Assembly (NCBI GenBank): GCA_047495785.1
Contig: JBLDXI010000031.1
Coordinates: forward strand, 1,426,001-1,490,000
Reading direction: 5' to 3'
Source of the DNA: Lepidodermella squamata
Lineage: Eukaryota; Gastrotricha
DNA: 64,000 bases
The notes under the pieces were generated by a model. It was given only the letters and a program-made list of their open reading frames with translations. It ran no database searches and was not told the origin of the DNA. Both the position numbers and the translations under genes were made by a program. Within the stretch, counting starts at the first letter, position 1, and the number at the start of each line of letters is the position of its first letter. Positions 10,056 through 21,922 of the stretch are shown here, piece by piece.

Positions 10056-11826
10056 TTAGCCTTCCTTTGAGTCCTCGCGAATATAAGGTAGTTCTTTGCT
10101 TTTCAGCAATTTAACAGGTTGATTTGACGATTCAGATTCTTTAAACGGGTTGTCGCTGCAGGTGGGTGATAGCGGAGTGTTGGGGGCTGAGTCCAAGCTG
10201 ATCGAGTCGCTCGAGATGAATGACCCGCTTGAATTGTTGGCGATCATAGTGACTTCGTGGGGCTGTAGACGGCCGGGTCCGGGGCGCTTCTGGAAAGCTC
10301 CGTCGGCCATAAGCACCCATAGGGAGGCCACAGTGTTGTGAGTTGCTGAGCGAGACATCAGCATCTTAGCCGCTGCTTTCGAGGTCATTGATGTCGAGGT
10401 ATCTGCCAGTTCGATCTCGATATCTAAGATAACAGAAAAGTTTATTAGCAACCGTTATTTTGCGCCGGTTCCGTCAGCTTTCTAACTTATCAAAAGACAA
10501 AAGACTTCGAGAGGGTTTTAGAAAATGCAAGGAAAAAAAATATAAACGCCCAAGGTTCAGGCTAACTTGAGGATGTTGTTATGTTAGGAAACTTACAGTA
10601 ATCCACATCGATAACAGGGCTGTGAAAAGATGGCGTGACGACGGGCAGCGTGCACTCCGCGTTAACCCACAGCCGTTCTTCATCGGCCTGCAGCGGGCTC
10701 AGATCGGCAGCTGGCGTCAACGCCCAGGCCTGTAAGCTCTTCTTGTAAGTTTTCGAGATCAACCCGCGGCCGTAGAATGTCTGCTGTTGCACTAGTTTAG
10801 CGATTGGCCGAGCTGATTGGCGGCACTCGTTGCTGAAACGAGCATTGATGAAGGCTACATCGCCCATGTGGTGGTAAACGGAGCGGTCCACTTTGGCGTG
10901 GACGCCCCTAGAACCCCTCGCCACACACCAGAAATGCAAATTTCGCTGACGATTGTCTTCGGTAGGTTTCTATAGTTCCGAAAGTAGGAAAAAAGAACTC
11001 TGGTAAGTAACAAAATTCAGGACTTACCATCAGCTCATCATCGTCGACGTACTCTGCGAAAACAATGTTGAAGGGCACTTTCATCTCGGTCTGGTGGCCA
11101 ATGCTAGTGCCGTGGATCTGCTTTACTTTTAGCCGATACCGAATAAAACCGTGTTTGCCTTCAAACGAAGGAGGGATACTATGAGCAATAAAAGATTTGA
11201 GGTTAAATGGCTAGATGCATCAATAATTGAAACTTACTCATCGGGAAGTTCAAATTCAAAGGCCAAAGTGTGCTGGCCTGGTTGAAGATCTAAAATCAAA
11301 GGAAATTTAAGATAAATAAAAATTGAAGAAAGAAAGCTCCATTTTCACGAGTTTCGATGGGTGAAATATGCTTACCTGAAGCGACATTGAGACCAGCTGT
11401 CATGTTAACAAAGTTTTCCCGCATATGAGCCCGACCTCCATTTTCGCCCGCAACTCGCCATTGCGTTTTGCCGTAGCCCTCCAATTTCAAGCCAATATCA
11501 GCACCCGTTTGATTACCCATCATCGAACCAGACGAAGCAGATTGCCGCGAAACAGTATCATCGCCCTGTTGATTATCGTTTTTACTACCCAGGTGCGGTA
11601 AATTGATGTGAGGTATATGAAGGGACGAGCTGCTGTTGCTTGTTTCGATTTTCACCTGGCCTCGCACTAATTGACCTGGTTTGAATGTGACCCGTGGGCC
11701 GTGGTGGCAATGCGGACCGTGGCCGTGTTGCCGTTGACATTTCGAGGAAGAGTCAGCATCCGTTTTAACCTTCGCTTCATCGCTAAATTGGACGGAAATT
11801 AACTTGAAATGAAGGTGACTCGACAT
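10056..11826 (-). CDS. Arrestin domain-containing protein with His-rich N-terminal insert
   Basis: Exons on the minus strand: 11826-11376, 11289-11238, 11178-11028, 10969-10597 and 10423-10056, total 464 aa. The start is the ATG at 11826 (MSSHLHFKLISVQFSDE). The N-domain has an insert with a CQRQHGHGPHCHHG stretch and a Ser-rich segment before GLKLEGYGKTQWR. Then DLQPGQHTLAFEFELPD, IPPSFEGKHGFIRYRLK and the C-domain marks VYHHMGDVAFINARF, IAKLVQQQTFYGRG, TLPVVTPSFHSPVIDVDYYIE. The C-tail (about 100 aa) is Ser/Pro-rich with no PPxY. Introns at the G|AT (Asp) and GA|T codons match those of the genes at 15724 and 49043. Divergent from the small + strand gene at 12063, whose promoter is about 150 bp away. 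Confidence 0.9.
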
Positions 11827-11977
11827 GATGTAAATTTCTAATAAAAGCCTATGCAAATACAAGGACAATTCGAGGGTTAAGTAATATTATTAGGTTAAGC
11901 AAAACCCAACGGCTATTCAGGTAAAAAGTCCCGTGTGTCGCGTGTCAATACTCTAAGATTACAATTATTATGAAAAA

Positions 11978-12042
11978 TGACGTCACACTATGCTGGCGTG
12001 GCTATGCTATATAGAAGCTCAAGTGGCCATACCCTTCAGTTC
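11978..12042 (+). promoter_or_regulatory. CRE-TATA-initiator core promoter
   Basis: A perfect palindromic CRE (TGACGTCA, 11978-11985), a TATATAG box (12008-12014) and an arthropod-type initiator TCAGTTC (12036-12042, A at 12038) are spaced at about -60, -30 and +1. This is textbook core-promoter geometry on the + strand, ahead of the short ORF at 12063. Confidence 0.6.
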
Positions 12043-12062
12043 AATAGGAATGAAGATCTAGC

Positions 12063-12245
12063 ATGGCTATTTACCACAGAATGAGATATAAGATACTATT
12101 TATCATGCTGGCAGAAAAAAACGGCGCATTGTTTTTTCTCGTTTTTTTCTTTGCTACCTGTAGGCATGAAACAGCTTGCGTCATCGATAAATGCGAGAGA
12201 ACAAAACAGCTATTACTGTGCCGATATGTCGAAAGTGATGAGTGA
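12063..12245 (+). CDS. Possible 60-aa Cys-containing small protein
   Basis: An ATG 25 bp after the predicted start site opens a 60-codon frame. A hydrophobic run (GALFFLVFFFATC, residues about 21-33) could be a signal or anchor segment, followed by a short tail with three more Cys (HETACVIDKCERTKQLLLC). No family recognised. The only supports are the well-placed promoter and the hydrophobic segment; a non-coding transcript or a longer spliced gene is possible. Confidence 0.3.
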   Translation: MAIYHRMRYKILFIMLAEKNGALFFLVFFFATCRHETACVIDKCERTKQLLLCRYVESDE

Positions 12246-14078
12246 TAGGTGTGAGATGCAAGATCGATGAATCACTCGAGGCACGCGCGAATCATGTCAT
12301 TTTTCATAGATTTTGAGATGCATATTTATCGATTCGCTATAATTCACTCAATCAATTGGAATTTAGCTCTAGATACATCAAAAACAGGAGGAAATTCAAA
12401 TGGAGAAGTCTTTTCAGCCTTGCAGCGACTGTCCGTGGGAAGTGAAAGTCAACAGTTAATTGATTTAGAGAAAGAATTTTCACAAAATTAGCAAAACGGT
12501 CATTCGCCAATTGCGGTTCACTTCGATTATAAGTCCATAAATTTATTGAAAAGCCCACCCTGAACCTTGGGACCAAGACTGATGTAGTAGTCCCGAGTCC
12601 TTAACAATAGCTCAAGAACAGCCTAAAGAAAAGAAGATCATTTACAATCGTATTTAGGATTGAAAATTTGCTGCTATTCCAACATCTACAGTACATATAT
12701 GAGTTAGGAATACCGCCGGTGTAATATTCAGCTCCATACACAAAAAATATAGAGACATATGGCCGATGAAAATTATGCTGCGATACAGCACTCATCTACG
12801 ATGCGTTTTTTGCTGAAATGGCTAATTAAACAGCTGTTCGAAGAATGGCCCTATTTTCGAAAAATTAAGACATTTCACACACGATTTTCAACCATTTCTT
12901 GAAAGATTTTTCCTACGCAGACAGTAAGGACAGTTCTATATCAAGATTATATAGTATACAGTATTCCTGATTCCAAAAAGATGAGCATATTCCGATTAAT
13001 GCTGACGTGTTCCGCTTACGTGTCTGATGAATGTAATGCCCATATGATTCCCAAAAAAACTGGAATACATCGGTAGAAAAAGTGCGCGAAAAGTGCTATA
13101 TTATGATGTGAAGCTTGATTTTCTATATATATGTTGATGCATTCATATTATGCGGGCATGAAGAAATAGCCTGCGTGTTCTCGCCATATGCACAGTCAAC
13201 AACAAGGGCAATATTCGCAGATATGGAACAACATAATAATAAGTGATATAAGCAGTGTATGGCGTAAGGCCAAAAACATAGAAAAACTGCTTTTGGCCAG
13301 CGCTTTCACATTATTTATTGCGAAGAGTGCGTGCATTATATATATATAGCAGTGCGTAGTAGTGCGAGTGGCCGCGTTATTTATTATATAGAATAAGGCG
13401 CGCTTTTATTACGCAGTCGCATTTTGGGCGCAATGAGCGCGCACGCGGCAAGCCAAATAATAATAACGCAAACATGAAAACAAACACGCATTTTCCTTAT
13501 CAAGTAAAAATGGGCTCTTATTGAATTTGAAAATCAATATATAAGGTGACAAAGTATTGCAAAAAGGGTTTCCGACCGGAATACGGAAAATGAAAAATAT
13601 GTATCGTCTGGACTCGAATTGAAATTCTTAGGAATTACCGAAATCCCAGTTTCCCATCCACATTAATTGTATTACATTCTTTTGAATGTACCTTTCAAAC
13701 CTACCATGTCAGATTTGGCCAAACCTACTGCCAATAGGAAACAGATTGAAATTTATGGCGCTTTCCGCCTTTTCACAGTGGTTATCCTTCTAGAAGTTAT
13801 CAATCAGTACTAACCTAAGAGAACTGATACCCTGAAACTTCAAGTTTTGGTCGCGATTCGCGATTCCTTGAGACGCAGGGAAACAGATGCTCGTGAACTC
13901 CACAGTACCTTCGCTGACCAAGGTTGCCGATGCTTTTTGAAGCACAGCTGGTGTTTCCTTGCTGAATTTTATATCACTCTTCGGCGCATGCTCACTGTAG
14001 CAGAATTTACGATTTTAGCATATATCAGCTAGAGAATGCAGCTTAATTCACTTCGCCCAGTGTGTTCTGTTCCCTACA
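12246..14078. other. AT-rich intergenic stretch
   Basis: No gene recognised. Contains short AT runs (for example ATATATATA near 13339-13349) and a GC-richer patch at 13360-13460. An open frame at 13847-14032 could be a 5' exon of the next gene but shows no domain. Confidence 0.4.
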
Positions 14079-14802
14079 ATGGACAAGCTTTACGCTATTT
14101 CAAGCCATACGAATCTGTCAGCAGTTTGCATGAGGCACTGTATCAAGTTTGAAGACCTGCAACATTGCGCCAAGGACTGCATCGGTCTTCGCATCACCGA
14201 TCGGCGCTTCAAGCTTGATATCGACCGGAAACGAGTCAAGGACCTGAGAGAAGCTCAACGGCGGGTTGAACGGGCGATTTTCGCCAAATTGACGCAAGAA
14301 AGCCAGGTGAACGCTTCGCTGTCAATGAGCGTTCGAAAGGTCCAGCTTGCGGAAGGATTGGCTGAAGCGATTATCGATGAATTAAAGAGCCAATGCTCGA
14401 TTCTTTCCAAGTTTCGAGAGCGTAAGCTAACCTTTAACCTAAGGTGTTATAAATCGAAACATATTTTCAGGTGAAAATGAGACGAATTTCCAGTGGGCCA
14501 AGTGCTACGGCGTTACTAAGGTCGTCGAAGGTTTCGAGCAGTGTGAGTATGCGGAAATCTCCATGGCCGGGAAAATCTGTTTCAAGACGCGAATTTTGCA
14601 GAAGCATCTACTGAATCTCAGCTTAGACATTAGTTTTCAAGCGCTGACGCTCAACGCTCGTGATCTGAAGTTCCGAGCTTTGCCTGGGCTGGACGTTGGA
14701 ACTTTCATCAGCGATCTGCAGTGGCAAGGTGTCGATGAGACTATTGTTATCAGCTCACCTTGCGGCGAAAAATCTGATAATATTGCCAGCATTCGGTTCT
14801 GA
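14079..14802 (+). CDS. Unrecognised two-exon protein, 224 aa
   Basis: Exons 14079-14421 and 14471-14802 join in phase at an Arg codon (GAGC|GT...CAG|GT) and encode 224 aa. Residues about 15-35 carry four cysteines in a C-x3-C-x8-C-x3-C pattern (CMRHC...CAKDC). Residues 40-110 are charged and probably helical, possibly coiled coil. The second exon has more cysteines (AKCYG, EQCEY, ICFKT, SPCGE). No signal peptide starts at this ATG; the frame stays open upstream to an AG at 14059-14060, so an extra 5' exon is possible. AATAAA follows at 14877-14882. Coding status rests on the clean intron, the frame and the polyA signal; I do not recognise the family. Confidence 0.6.
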
Positions 14803-15723
14803 AGCTTCTCGAAGCTCTGCATCGGCTGAGAGACTTCCAAGTATTGGACGATTAATTGATTTTGAGCACCTTCATAAATAAAATGTGATTACAGCAGTTT
14901 CGTTTTCTCAGTGTTACATTTTACATAGGGTATTGGAAAATACATGATGCTCAAAATATTCCGTAATGCCAATCCCTTGTTCCAGGAAAAAATTTAGGTT
15001 TGGATCAAAATTTATGTTTACTGCACTAAACAATCCGGAACTGGGACTCGCCTGCGCCGAACTTTCAAAAGTGAGTAAAACTATCCGCCCAATACCGATA
15101 AAAATAAAAATACCGATAATTACTGAACCCCGTGGTTTTACCGAGCTACGTCAAACATGATTCCATTTTCATCGGAGAAATTGTTTGAAATTATCAGAAT
15201 CTCATATAGCGAACGCGCAAAGATTCTGAAAATGAACCAGAATACCTCAAACAAGTCGATCTTGAATCTTTTGTTTTCTGAAGGGATTCCACAAGTTTGC
15301 TAAATGTAATCGACAACCATTGAACTTCGATAACCAGTGTTTTTTTGGTTACGATTCAGCCACGATGGTTCTGGGAACAGTATCGATTTCTGCAACTTGT
15401 GGAACACAAGATTTTCCCAAATCTATCGAACCCATGATCCCCATATGTGGCCCAACTTCCGCTTTCAGTACAACCATCACAATCTCTCGCTTTCAAATTT
15501 TTATTTTGGAAGTTTCGGCTATTAAAATTCGTTCAAGTAATACATCATCATAGTTTCGTTCGAATAAGCGCAACAGTCATCAAATCTCTTTATCATATAT
15601 CTTTTACACAGGAAGTAAATAGCATGTTTCAAATTGATCGATAGAACCTTTTCTATAACATCACTTGATATATCGTGTTCAAAAAAACCCAAGAAATAAT
15701 ATCATCGCCAAATTGATGGTTGA
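14803..15723. other. Intergenic, convergent 3' flanks
   Basis: 3' flank of the gene at 14079 and of the minus-strand ARRDC gene ending at 15724. Short open frames here look random. Nothing else seen. Confidence 0.4.
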
Positions 15724-18700
15724 TCATCCATCACTGGAGCTGGAACTCGACTTGCTGCCTCGCCGCCGCTGCTGCTGCGACAAGGCCGGCTCGTCCTCGC
15801 CCTGCTCCGCAATGTCGTCCTCGTCGGTTTCGTACAGACTCTCGCGGCCCTCGGCGATCGCCGACAGGTGCGAGTTGGCCGACGACGACGTGGTGATCTC
15901 GCCGAGGCCGAGCGCAGAGACGCCGCTCAACGGCAGTTTGCGCCGCTTCCGCCCCGACTCGTAAATGTGCCGGCTGTCGGCGGACACGGCCGCCTGGCTC
16001 GCCATCGTCACCGCCAGCGTCACAACCGGGTTTTTGTAGATCGAGCGGTGCTCGGAAAGACCAATCTACGGCAAAGCGAAAATGACATTTTCATCGAGTT
16101 TTGACAATATTTAGTATGAAATTTTCAGGGATTTTTACATTGATGCCTTATAATTTTCCAATTTCATCAAAATTCTATTGGTCCCCGGGAAACTAGAAAA
16201 AGCCGAAATTCGGATTTCCGAATCGCTGGGATCCGTTTTTCAGGTCTTCCGGGGCTCTTAGGGTACAGATCGGAGGCGAATGATCAGACCAGTGGCAAAG
16301 TTGGCAGCCAAATCCACGCGTCAAACTTGCGTGAAGACTATATTTGCAGTTGGTATTTTATGCGATTTCTTATGGAATCGCTGTTCCCATCAATACGTTC
16401 AAGGTCACCTTTGAAATCTGCTCATTTATTGAAACAAAGTTCCACTGCTTTGAGTTTCCGTGTTCGCAAGGGAGCCGAGTAATCGACGATGTATTTCATA
16501 AGAAAAAAACAGAACTTAGGTCTGAACTCACTGTCCTGTCCATCAAGGAACTCTAAAATCATAGCTTGATAAAAAATGCAAATGAAAATTTCCCTATCAA
16601 TATGAAGTCTAATCGGCGTACTACAAAAAAACCCAAGTATCTCTCTATTCACGCATATTAGATACTGCAAGAGCGAAGAGTCTTTTCAATACCACCATTT
16701 AATTGGTGTTTTCTGTTCGCACATTGGTGTTTCTAACTTGGTTTCACATTATGGTCTCCGCACTGTAGCTTGAGACCTGCTGTCTGTAGCTGAAATACTC
16801 GCAAAAGAAATGGCGGAAACTGAATTTTTTAAATGTATACAGCCAAGCTAATGCAGCGCAAATATCGAAGTCTTGTATATTTTCGTTAGGCATAATTCAT
16901 TTTGGAAAAAGGACACAATAAAAAGCTGTTCGTTGTCTTCATTAATCACTGTCTCGCTCATCGCTTGTAACTGGCTATCCGAGACGCTCTTCAAGGCAAC
17001 CTCGCTGTCACCTCGCTTTTCACTGATTTAGTAAATGACATCTATGCTTACTATTCCCGCTCACCGAAGGCGTTGCGTGAACTGAAACTTATCGCCGCCG
17101 ATTTTGGCATCGTCAAGACGATGCAGCGTCTTCTATAGATATATATATCTGGCGTGACTTGCTTTCGCTGTGGTGGTTCAAATCATTACCAGCAACACTG
17201 CATGATGAACAGGTACAACAACAATGGCCTTCGAGGCAACGGTCGTGGTTATGGTGACAGTATAATCGAGCGAACCGAATATCTCGTTTTGTTGAGCCTT
17301 ATGTACTACTTTTCGAAGTAATTTCGATATACGGGTAGTATGCAATTACTGTATATCTACTAATTTTTGGTGGTCATTAATTTTCGGCCTGTACTTCAAT
17401 TTCGGTGGATTTTAAATTGTTGTTTTAATTATATTCGGTGTTTTTAATTTCGGTATTTTCGCAAAAACACACCGAATTCAAAGATCAAATTTATGAAATT
17501 TAAGATCAATTATAGAGGTAGTATTGTGAATTTGGGGCATATACCTCTAGGAAGTAGTCGACACTGACGGCGGAGCAATAGAAAGACGGAATGACAGCGG
17601 GCAGGCTGCAGCGCACGTTCGACCAGTTGCGGTCCTTGAACGGCTGGATCGGCGTGTTGTCCGCGTCCGGCGTCAGCGCCCATTCTTGCAGGCTCTTCTT
17701 CACCGATTTAGAGCCAAGCCCTTAACGTATATAAAAATTCAATAAAATGAGAGAAGAAATCGAAGTGTTCTCAACTCACAGTTGAATTGCGACGACTGGC
17801 GCTGGATGAGTTTGACGTACGGCTGGGCTGGCTTGCCCCGCAGGTTGTGAAAGCGCGCGTTCAGCTGCATCATGTCGCCCTGGTGCTGGAACAACGACCG
17901 TTCGATTTTCGCATAAACAGACCTAAAATTAACATGGCAACAAGAAACGATTAAATACAAGAAATACTTGAGAATAATTGGACAATTTAGTCGAAAATTA
18001 AACTTAGGAGTTATTTTTTACGTATTTCAAACTTTTGCACCAATCTGAAATTGTACCTACGCAGCTTCTCTGTAAGATTCATACGGTTTCCATACTTGAC
18101 GTATTTCGTCGAATATCTCGAAAAAATTGAGTCGGCGCAACAGGCGAGGCTTGCAGACTTCAAGGAAACCTTGACAAGTTTGAAAACAGGGTTCAATTGC
18201 TCTATCCCCAAGCTAACAAATCTCCACAAATTAAAGCTTGAAGGCAGATTCAGAACTGACCAAATCTGTACTTGGAAAATGTTCGATGAGTTCCTTGACT
18301 TCGTAATTACTTTTTCATACGGTTTCCATACTTGACGTATTTTTTCGAATACCTTGAAAGAATTGAGTCGGCGCAACGGGCGAAGCTAGCAGACTTCCAG
18401 GAAACCTTGATAAATTTGAAAGCTGGGTTCAATTGCTCTATTCCGAAACTCACAACTCTCCGCAAATTCAAGCTCGAAGACAGATTCAGAGCTGGCCAAG
18501 TCTGGACTTGGAAAAGTTTCACCGAGATCTTTGACTTCGTTATTGCTGGATTGCTGGGGAGGTTCCTAATCTCCTGAAACCTGAAACCGAGCTTCGAACA
18601 AATTCAAGCTTGAAGACAGATTCAGAGCTTGTCAAGTCTGAACTTGGAAAATGTTCACCGATTTCTTTGATTTTTTTTCATTTGATTAGACGAAGCTTGC

Positions 18701-21700
18701 AGACTTCAAAGAAACCTTGACGAATTTAAAAACAGGGTTCAATTGCTCTATCCCCAAGCTCACAACTCTCCACAAATTCAAGCTCGAAGACAGATTCAGA
18801 ACTGGTCAAGTCCTTACTTGGAAAATGTTCGCCGAGTTTCATTGCTGGATTGCTGGGGAGGGTTCCTGAAACGAACAGCCGCCGCCAAAGTGGCTACGGT
18901 TTCATCAGCGACTCGGACAATGTTCATCGTAGCTTTTGTCCTCGGCTGAAATGCCTGACAGCTGCGACAACTGGACAGCCGACACTGCTGCCGATCCGAA
19001 GTTGTCCAACATTTCAAAAATCTACATTCTACAACCCTCAAATCCATGTCCTCATGACAAATCAAATAGAGAGCCAGATTGCACGGCTGTGCCCGATTTT
19101 AGTGACTCACGTCACCTGCGATTTCGAACTAGCGCTACTCAATAGGCTTCGAGCTGTCACGATTATTGGTTGCTTGTTCCAATTGTGTCAGACTATCTTA
19201 AAACAGGAGCATAGACATGGCATTGCTGCTGCGCGATCTGACGTTCGCAGCTCGATCAGTACTTCGAAAATTTGGAAACCTTTTGGTAACTGAATCAAGC
19301 GAAGAGGAGCAGCAAGAAGAGTAACGACTGATAAAACTGTTGTGCTCACATCGACTTTTATCAACCCCTTTATGATCACTCAGTTACTATTCACCATTTA
19401 CCATTTAAAATGCTACAATTCGTTTCTCAATTTAAAAATTTGTTAATCAATTCGGACATAGTTTTTAATCGCTTATCTAGGAGAAACGAAGTTTGATATA
19501 ATTCAGATGACTCCTCATAAAATCGCAAAAACCTTGCAAAATAAACCCTATAAATATGGAAAAATCCTCGAACAAATTAAAAAGGGTCTTCCTTTTACCG
19601 GATCCAAATTTCCAGCAGCGGAACCAAATTTTGGAATTTTCTAGTGGCCTGAAATATCGCTTTTCGAATATTTCTTAAAGGTCAATATTGAACACAATAA
19701 TACAACAAAAATCACCGGTAAATTCAGCGTAACATTCGTAGAATTCTCTATAAGATCAATTCAGAAGTCATGCTTCGCCCGAAATTCGTAGAATTATTCA
19801 AAAAAGGAATTTACGACTTTGGTTCCGCTCACCGTAAATTTGGTTCCGCTAAAAGATATTCTATTTAAAAAGCTACCACATTGCTAAAATTGATTGATTA
19901 AAAATTCGCCTACTATATGGAACTGGCTATGGCAAGTACTGACCTGTTGCCGTAGGATAGACAGCAAAAGGACATGCTGCGGCGGTCGAAGTCGTCGTCC
20001 GAGCCCGTGTGCGTCTTCGGGTCCACTTGGCCGTCGTGGCGAATTTCCAGCGGCAGCTTAGCCGTCGCGCATCTGTGCCGCGCCCGCAGCCGGTAACGAA
20101 TGCGAACATGCGCGCCGTCGAAAGATGGCGGCAATCTAAAAATACACAGAAAAGAAAAACATACAGTATAAAATAAATCACCATGGATAATCCTGTTGAA
20201 CATATTCACAAGCCGGATAAATATTCGAAATCTCCAATAAAAATTATAATAATTATTAGAATTTCCCGAACGAGGAAAAACCATTTTTGGAAAATTGAAT
20301 TGAGTTCAACTAACAAAGTTCTGAATTCTGAATGAAAGTGTGGCAACATGTAGTAAATTTTCAGTCTTTGTTCAATGTTGTCTGACTGATGGAAAATAGA
20401 ATAACTTTTTAATGCTGTAAACTTACTTGTCTGGAAGTTTAAAGTCGAAGTAGAAGAAAGCTTGACTGTCGGAAGACAAATCTGGAGAAAAATAGAGAAA
20501 AAAATTACAAATGGGATCGAAAAATAGGTATTGATAAGTTGACCCAGATTGCCTAGGTCCAAGTCTTGAGGTGTCAGAAAAAGGGTCTTAGCGGAACCAA
20601 ATTTTGGAATTTTTAATGGGTCTAAAACTTTTCGAAGCTTTCAAGCTTGTCATGATTTATTATCAGCATAATTTGAAACAAATCATCATCAAATTCAGCG
20701 CAAAATTCTGTAGAAGACGCATTCTTCACTATAGAATTATACGTTTCCTTAATTTCGTAGATATATTCAAAAAGCGACCTTATTTTATTCAATTGTTAAT
20801 GATATGTTCAAATTTCACATTTTGACAGCATACAAAAATTCTAAAAATTCTCATTTTCGATAAATCATATTCAATCCTTGTTCTCAATACTGAAGATAGC
20901 AAGTTGATTAAATGTCTGATAAGAATAATAAGAATCTATTTTCCCAATTAAGACTCGGTAACATGCACATTTTTTCAAGTTTAAGTTAATTAAAATTTAA
21001 ACATTTGTTACCACATCCAAATTTGCATTTTGCGGAACCAATATCGAAATGTGCACTTTTCGATTAATTTTAGGAATTGTAGGCGAGGAATTTGAGTAGA
21101 GTTCTGCGCAGATTTACGCTGAATTTAATGACTATCAATTTAGAATTTTATTGGTTCCATTTCCGAAAAATTTTCATAGGCCCATTAAAAATTCCCAAAT
21201 TTGGTTCCGCTCACCGTAAATTTGGTTCCAATTTTTGCTCAAATTGAGAGTTTTGTTCAATTATTATTTGAAAATGTCTCCAATATACCTCGAGGTACAG
21301 GTAACTCTCGCCGTTCGTTCAGGTAGACGTCTTGAACGCGAAACAACTTGCCGCCGATGCGCGTCTTCGCGTAGCCCTGCAGCGTGATCACAATCGCCGA
21401 TTCGTCATTCGCCGCCGCCGCCGCCGGCGAACTTCGATTATTGCCACCCGCCAGTTTGCTATGGCTATTGCTATCCTCGCAATTATTATTTTCATCGCCG
21501 ATTTTCGACGACAACTCGTCCTCGCAACTACTCGTATTCAGGCTGTAATTCGACGCCGGACCCTCAGACCGGTAAGACTCGTTCCACTTTGACGACGAAT
21601 TCTGGCTCGAAGTGTTCGTGCTATTCGGATCAAGTGGCGTTGAGCTGTCGTTGATTTTATTCGAATTATCGTTTTTCGCCGCGTTGCTTTGTTCGAAAAA

Positions 21701-21922
21701 TATTTGAACACTGCCAGTTATTGTGTCGCCGGCGTAAAACGCGGCCGTTGAGCTAAGGCCGTGAAGTTGCATTGAAATCGATTTTACGACATTTTTCGGT
21801 TGGTTTTCGCAAAATTTGGTCTTCTTCTTGTTCGAACTTTTCGAACTGCCGCCCGTTATGCTGTTGTTTGTTTCATCGGCTGATAGAAAACCAGTGTCTG
21901 ACATTTCCAGTTTCGGGTACAT
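15724..21922 (-). CDS. Arrestin domain-containing protein, long-intron gene
   Basis: Minus-strand exons: 21922-21289, 20481-20427, 20135-19944, 17922-17780, 17720-17545 and 16065-15724, total 513 aa with all phases consistent. The N-domain starts VVKSISMQLHGLSSTAAFYAGDT and is interrupted by an Asn/Ser-rich insert (residues about 70-155) before IVITLQGYAKTRIGG. Then DLSSDSQAFFYFDFKLPDK, LPPSFDGAHVRIRYRLRAR, a CC-containing linker (SMSFCCLSYGN), and the C-domain (VYAKIERSLFQHQGDMMQLN, PYVKLIQRQSSQF, LPAVIPSFYCSAVSVDYFLE). The last exon gives IGLSEHRSIYKNPVV and a basic then acidic Ser-rich tail ending in six Ser plus Asp-Gly. The codons of the terminal exons are GC-rich in third positions. Introns of 2.0 and 1.5 kb hold tandem and dispersed repeats. 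ATG 21904 is an alternative start. Confidence 0.88.
16964..17260 (+). mobile_element. Transposon coding fossils (hAT-like and CCHC fragments)
   Basis: In the last intron of the minus-strand ARRDC gene, + strand. About 16968-17138 reads LAIRDALQGNLAVTSLF then VNDIYAYYSRSPKALREL to a stop, resembling the C-terminal part of hAT/ZNF862-type transposase-derived proteins. A second frame at 17160-17201 encodes CFRCGGSNHYQQHC, a perfect C-x2-C-x4-H-x4-C zinc knuckle, followed by an Asn/Gly/Arg-rich tail as in gag or transposase proteins. Neither is a full gene. Confidence 0.45.
18080..18875. repeat. Tandem repeat of about 236 bp inside an ARRDC intron
   Basis: CATACGGTTTCCATACTTGACG occurs (one base shorter blocks quoted separately) at 18080 and 18316, giving a 236-bp period. 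A third partial unit lies at about 18597-18685 and a fourth at about 18690-18860. Shared blocks include GTTCAATTGCTCTATCC and AAGCTCACAACTCTCC. Units 1 and 2 keep the same + strand reading frame (EYLEKIESAQQARLADF / EYLERIESAQRAKLADF). The segment ATTGCTGGATTGCTGGGGAG is also repeated at 18543 and 18841. Confidence 0.8.
19580..19860. repeat. Foldback repeat with GCGGAACCAAATTT ends, copy A
   Basis: The left part has GCGGAACCAAATTTTGGAAT (19618 on); the right part has the inverted form TTTGGTTCCGCTCACCG (about 19817-19833) followed by AAATTTGGTTCCGC. The interior shares AAATTCAGCG and TTCGTAGAATT blocks with copy B at 20579-21236. Probably a non-autonomous DNA element, sitting in a 2-kb intron. 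Confidence 0.6.
20579..21236. repeat. Foldback repeat with GCGGAACCAAATTT ends, copy B
   Basis: Left arm GCGGAACCAAATTTTGGAAT then TTTTTAATGGGTCT (20591-20622). The right arm at about 21180-21213 is its reverse complement with few changes (CCCATTAAAAATTCCC, then TTTGGTTCCGCTCACCG). Both copies begin after AAAGGGTCTT. About 650 bp, no ORF of note. Confidence 0.65.

Noticed and set aside
21332-21592. Plus-strand Arg-rich frame
   Set aside because: Antisense shadow of the Asn/Ser-rich first exon of the ARRDC gene at 21922.
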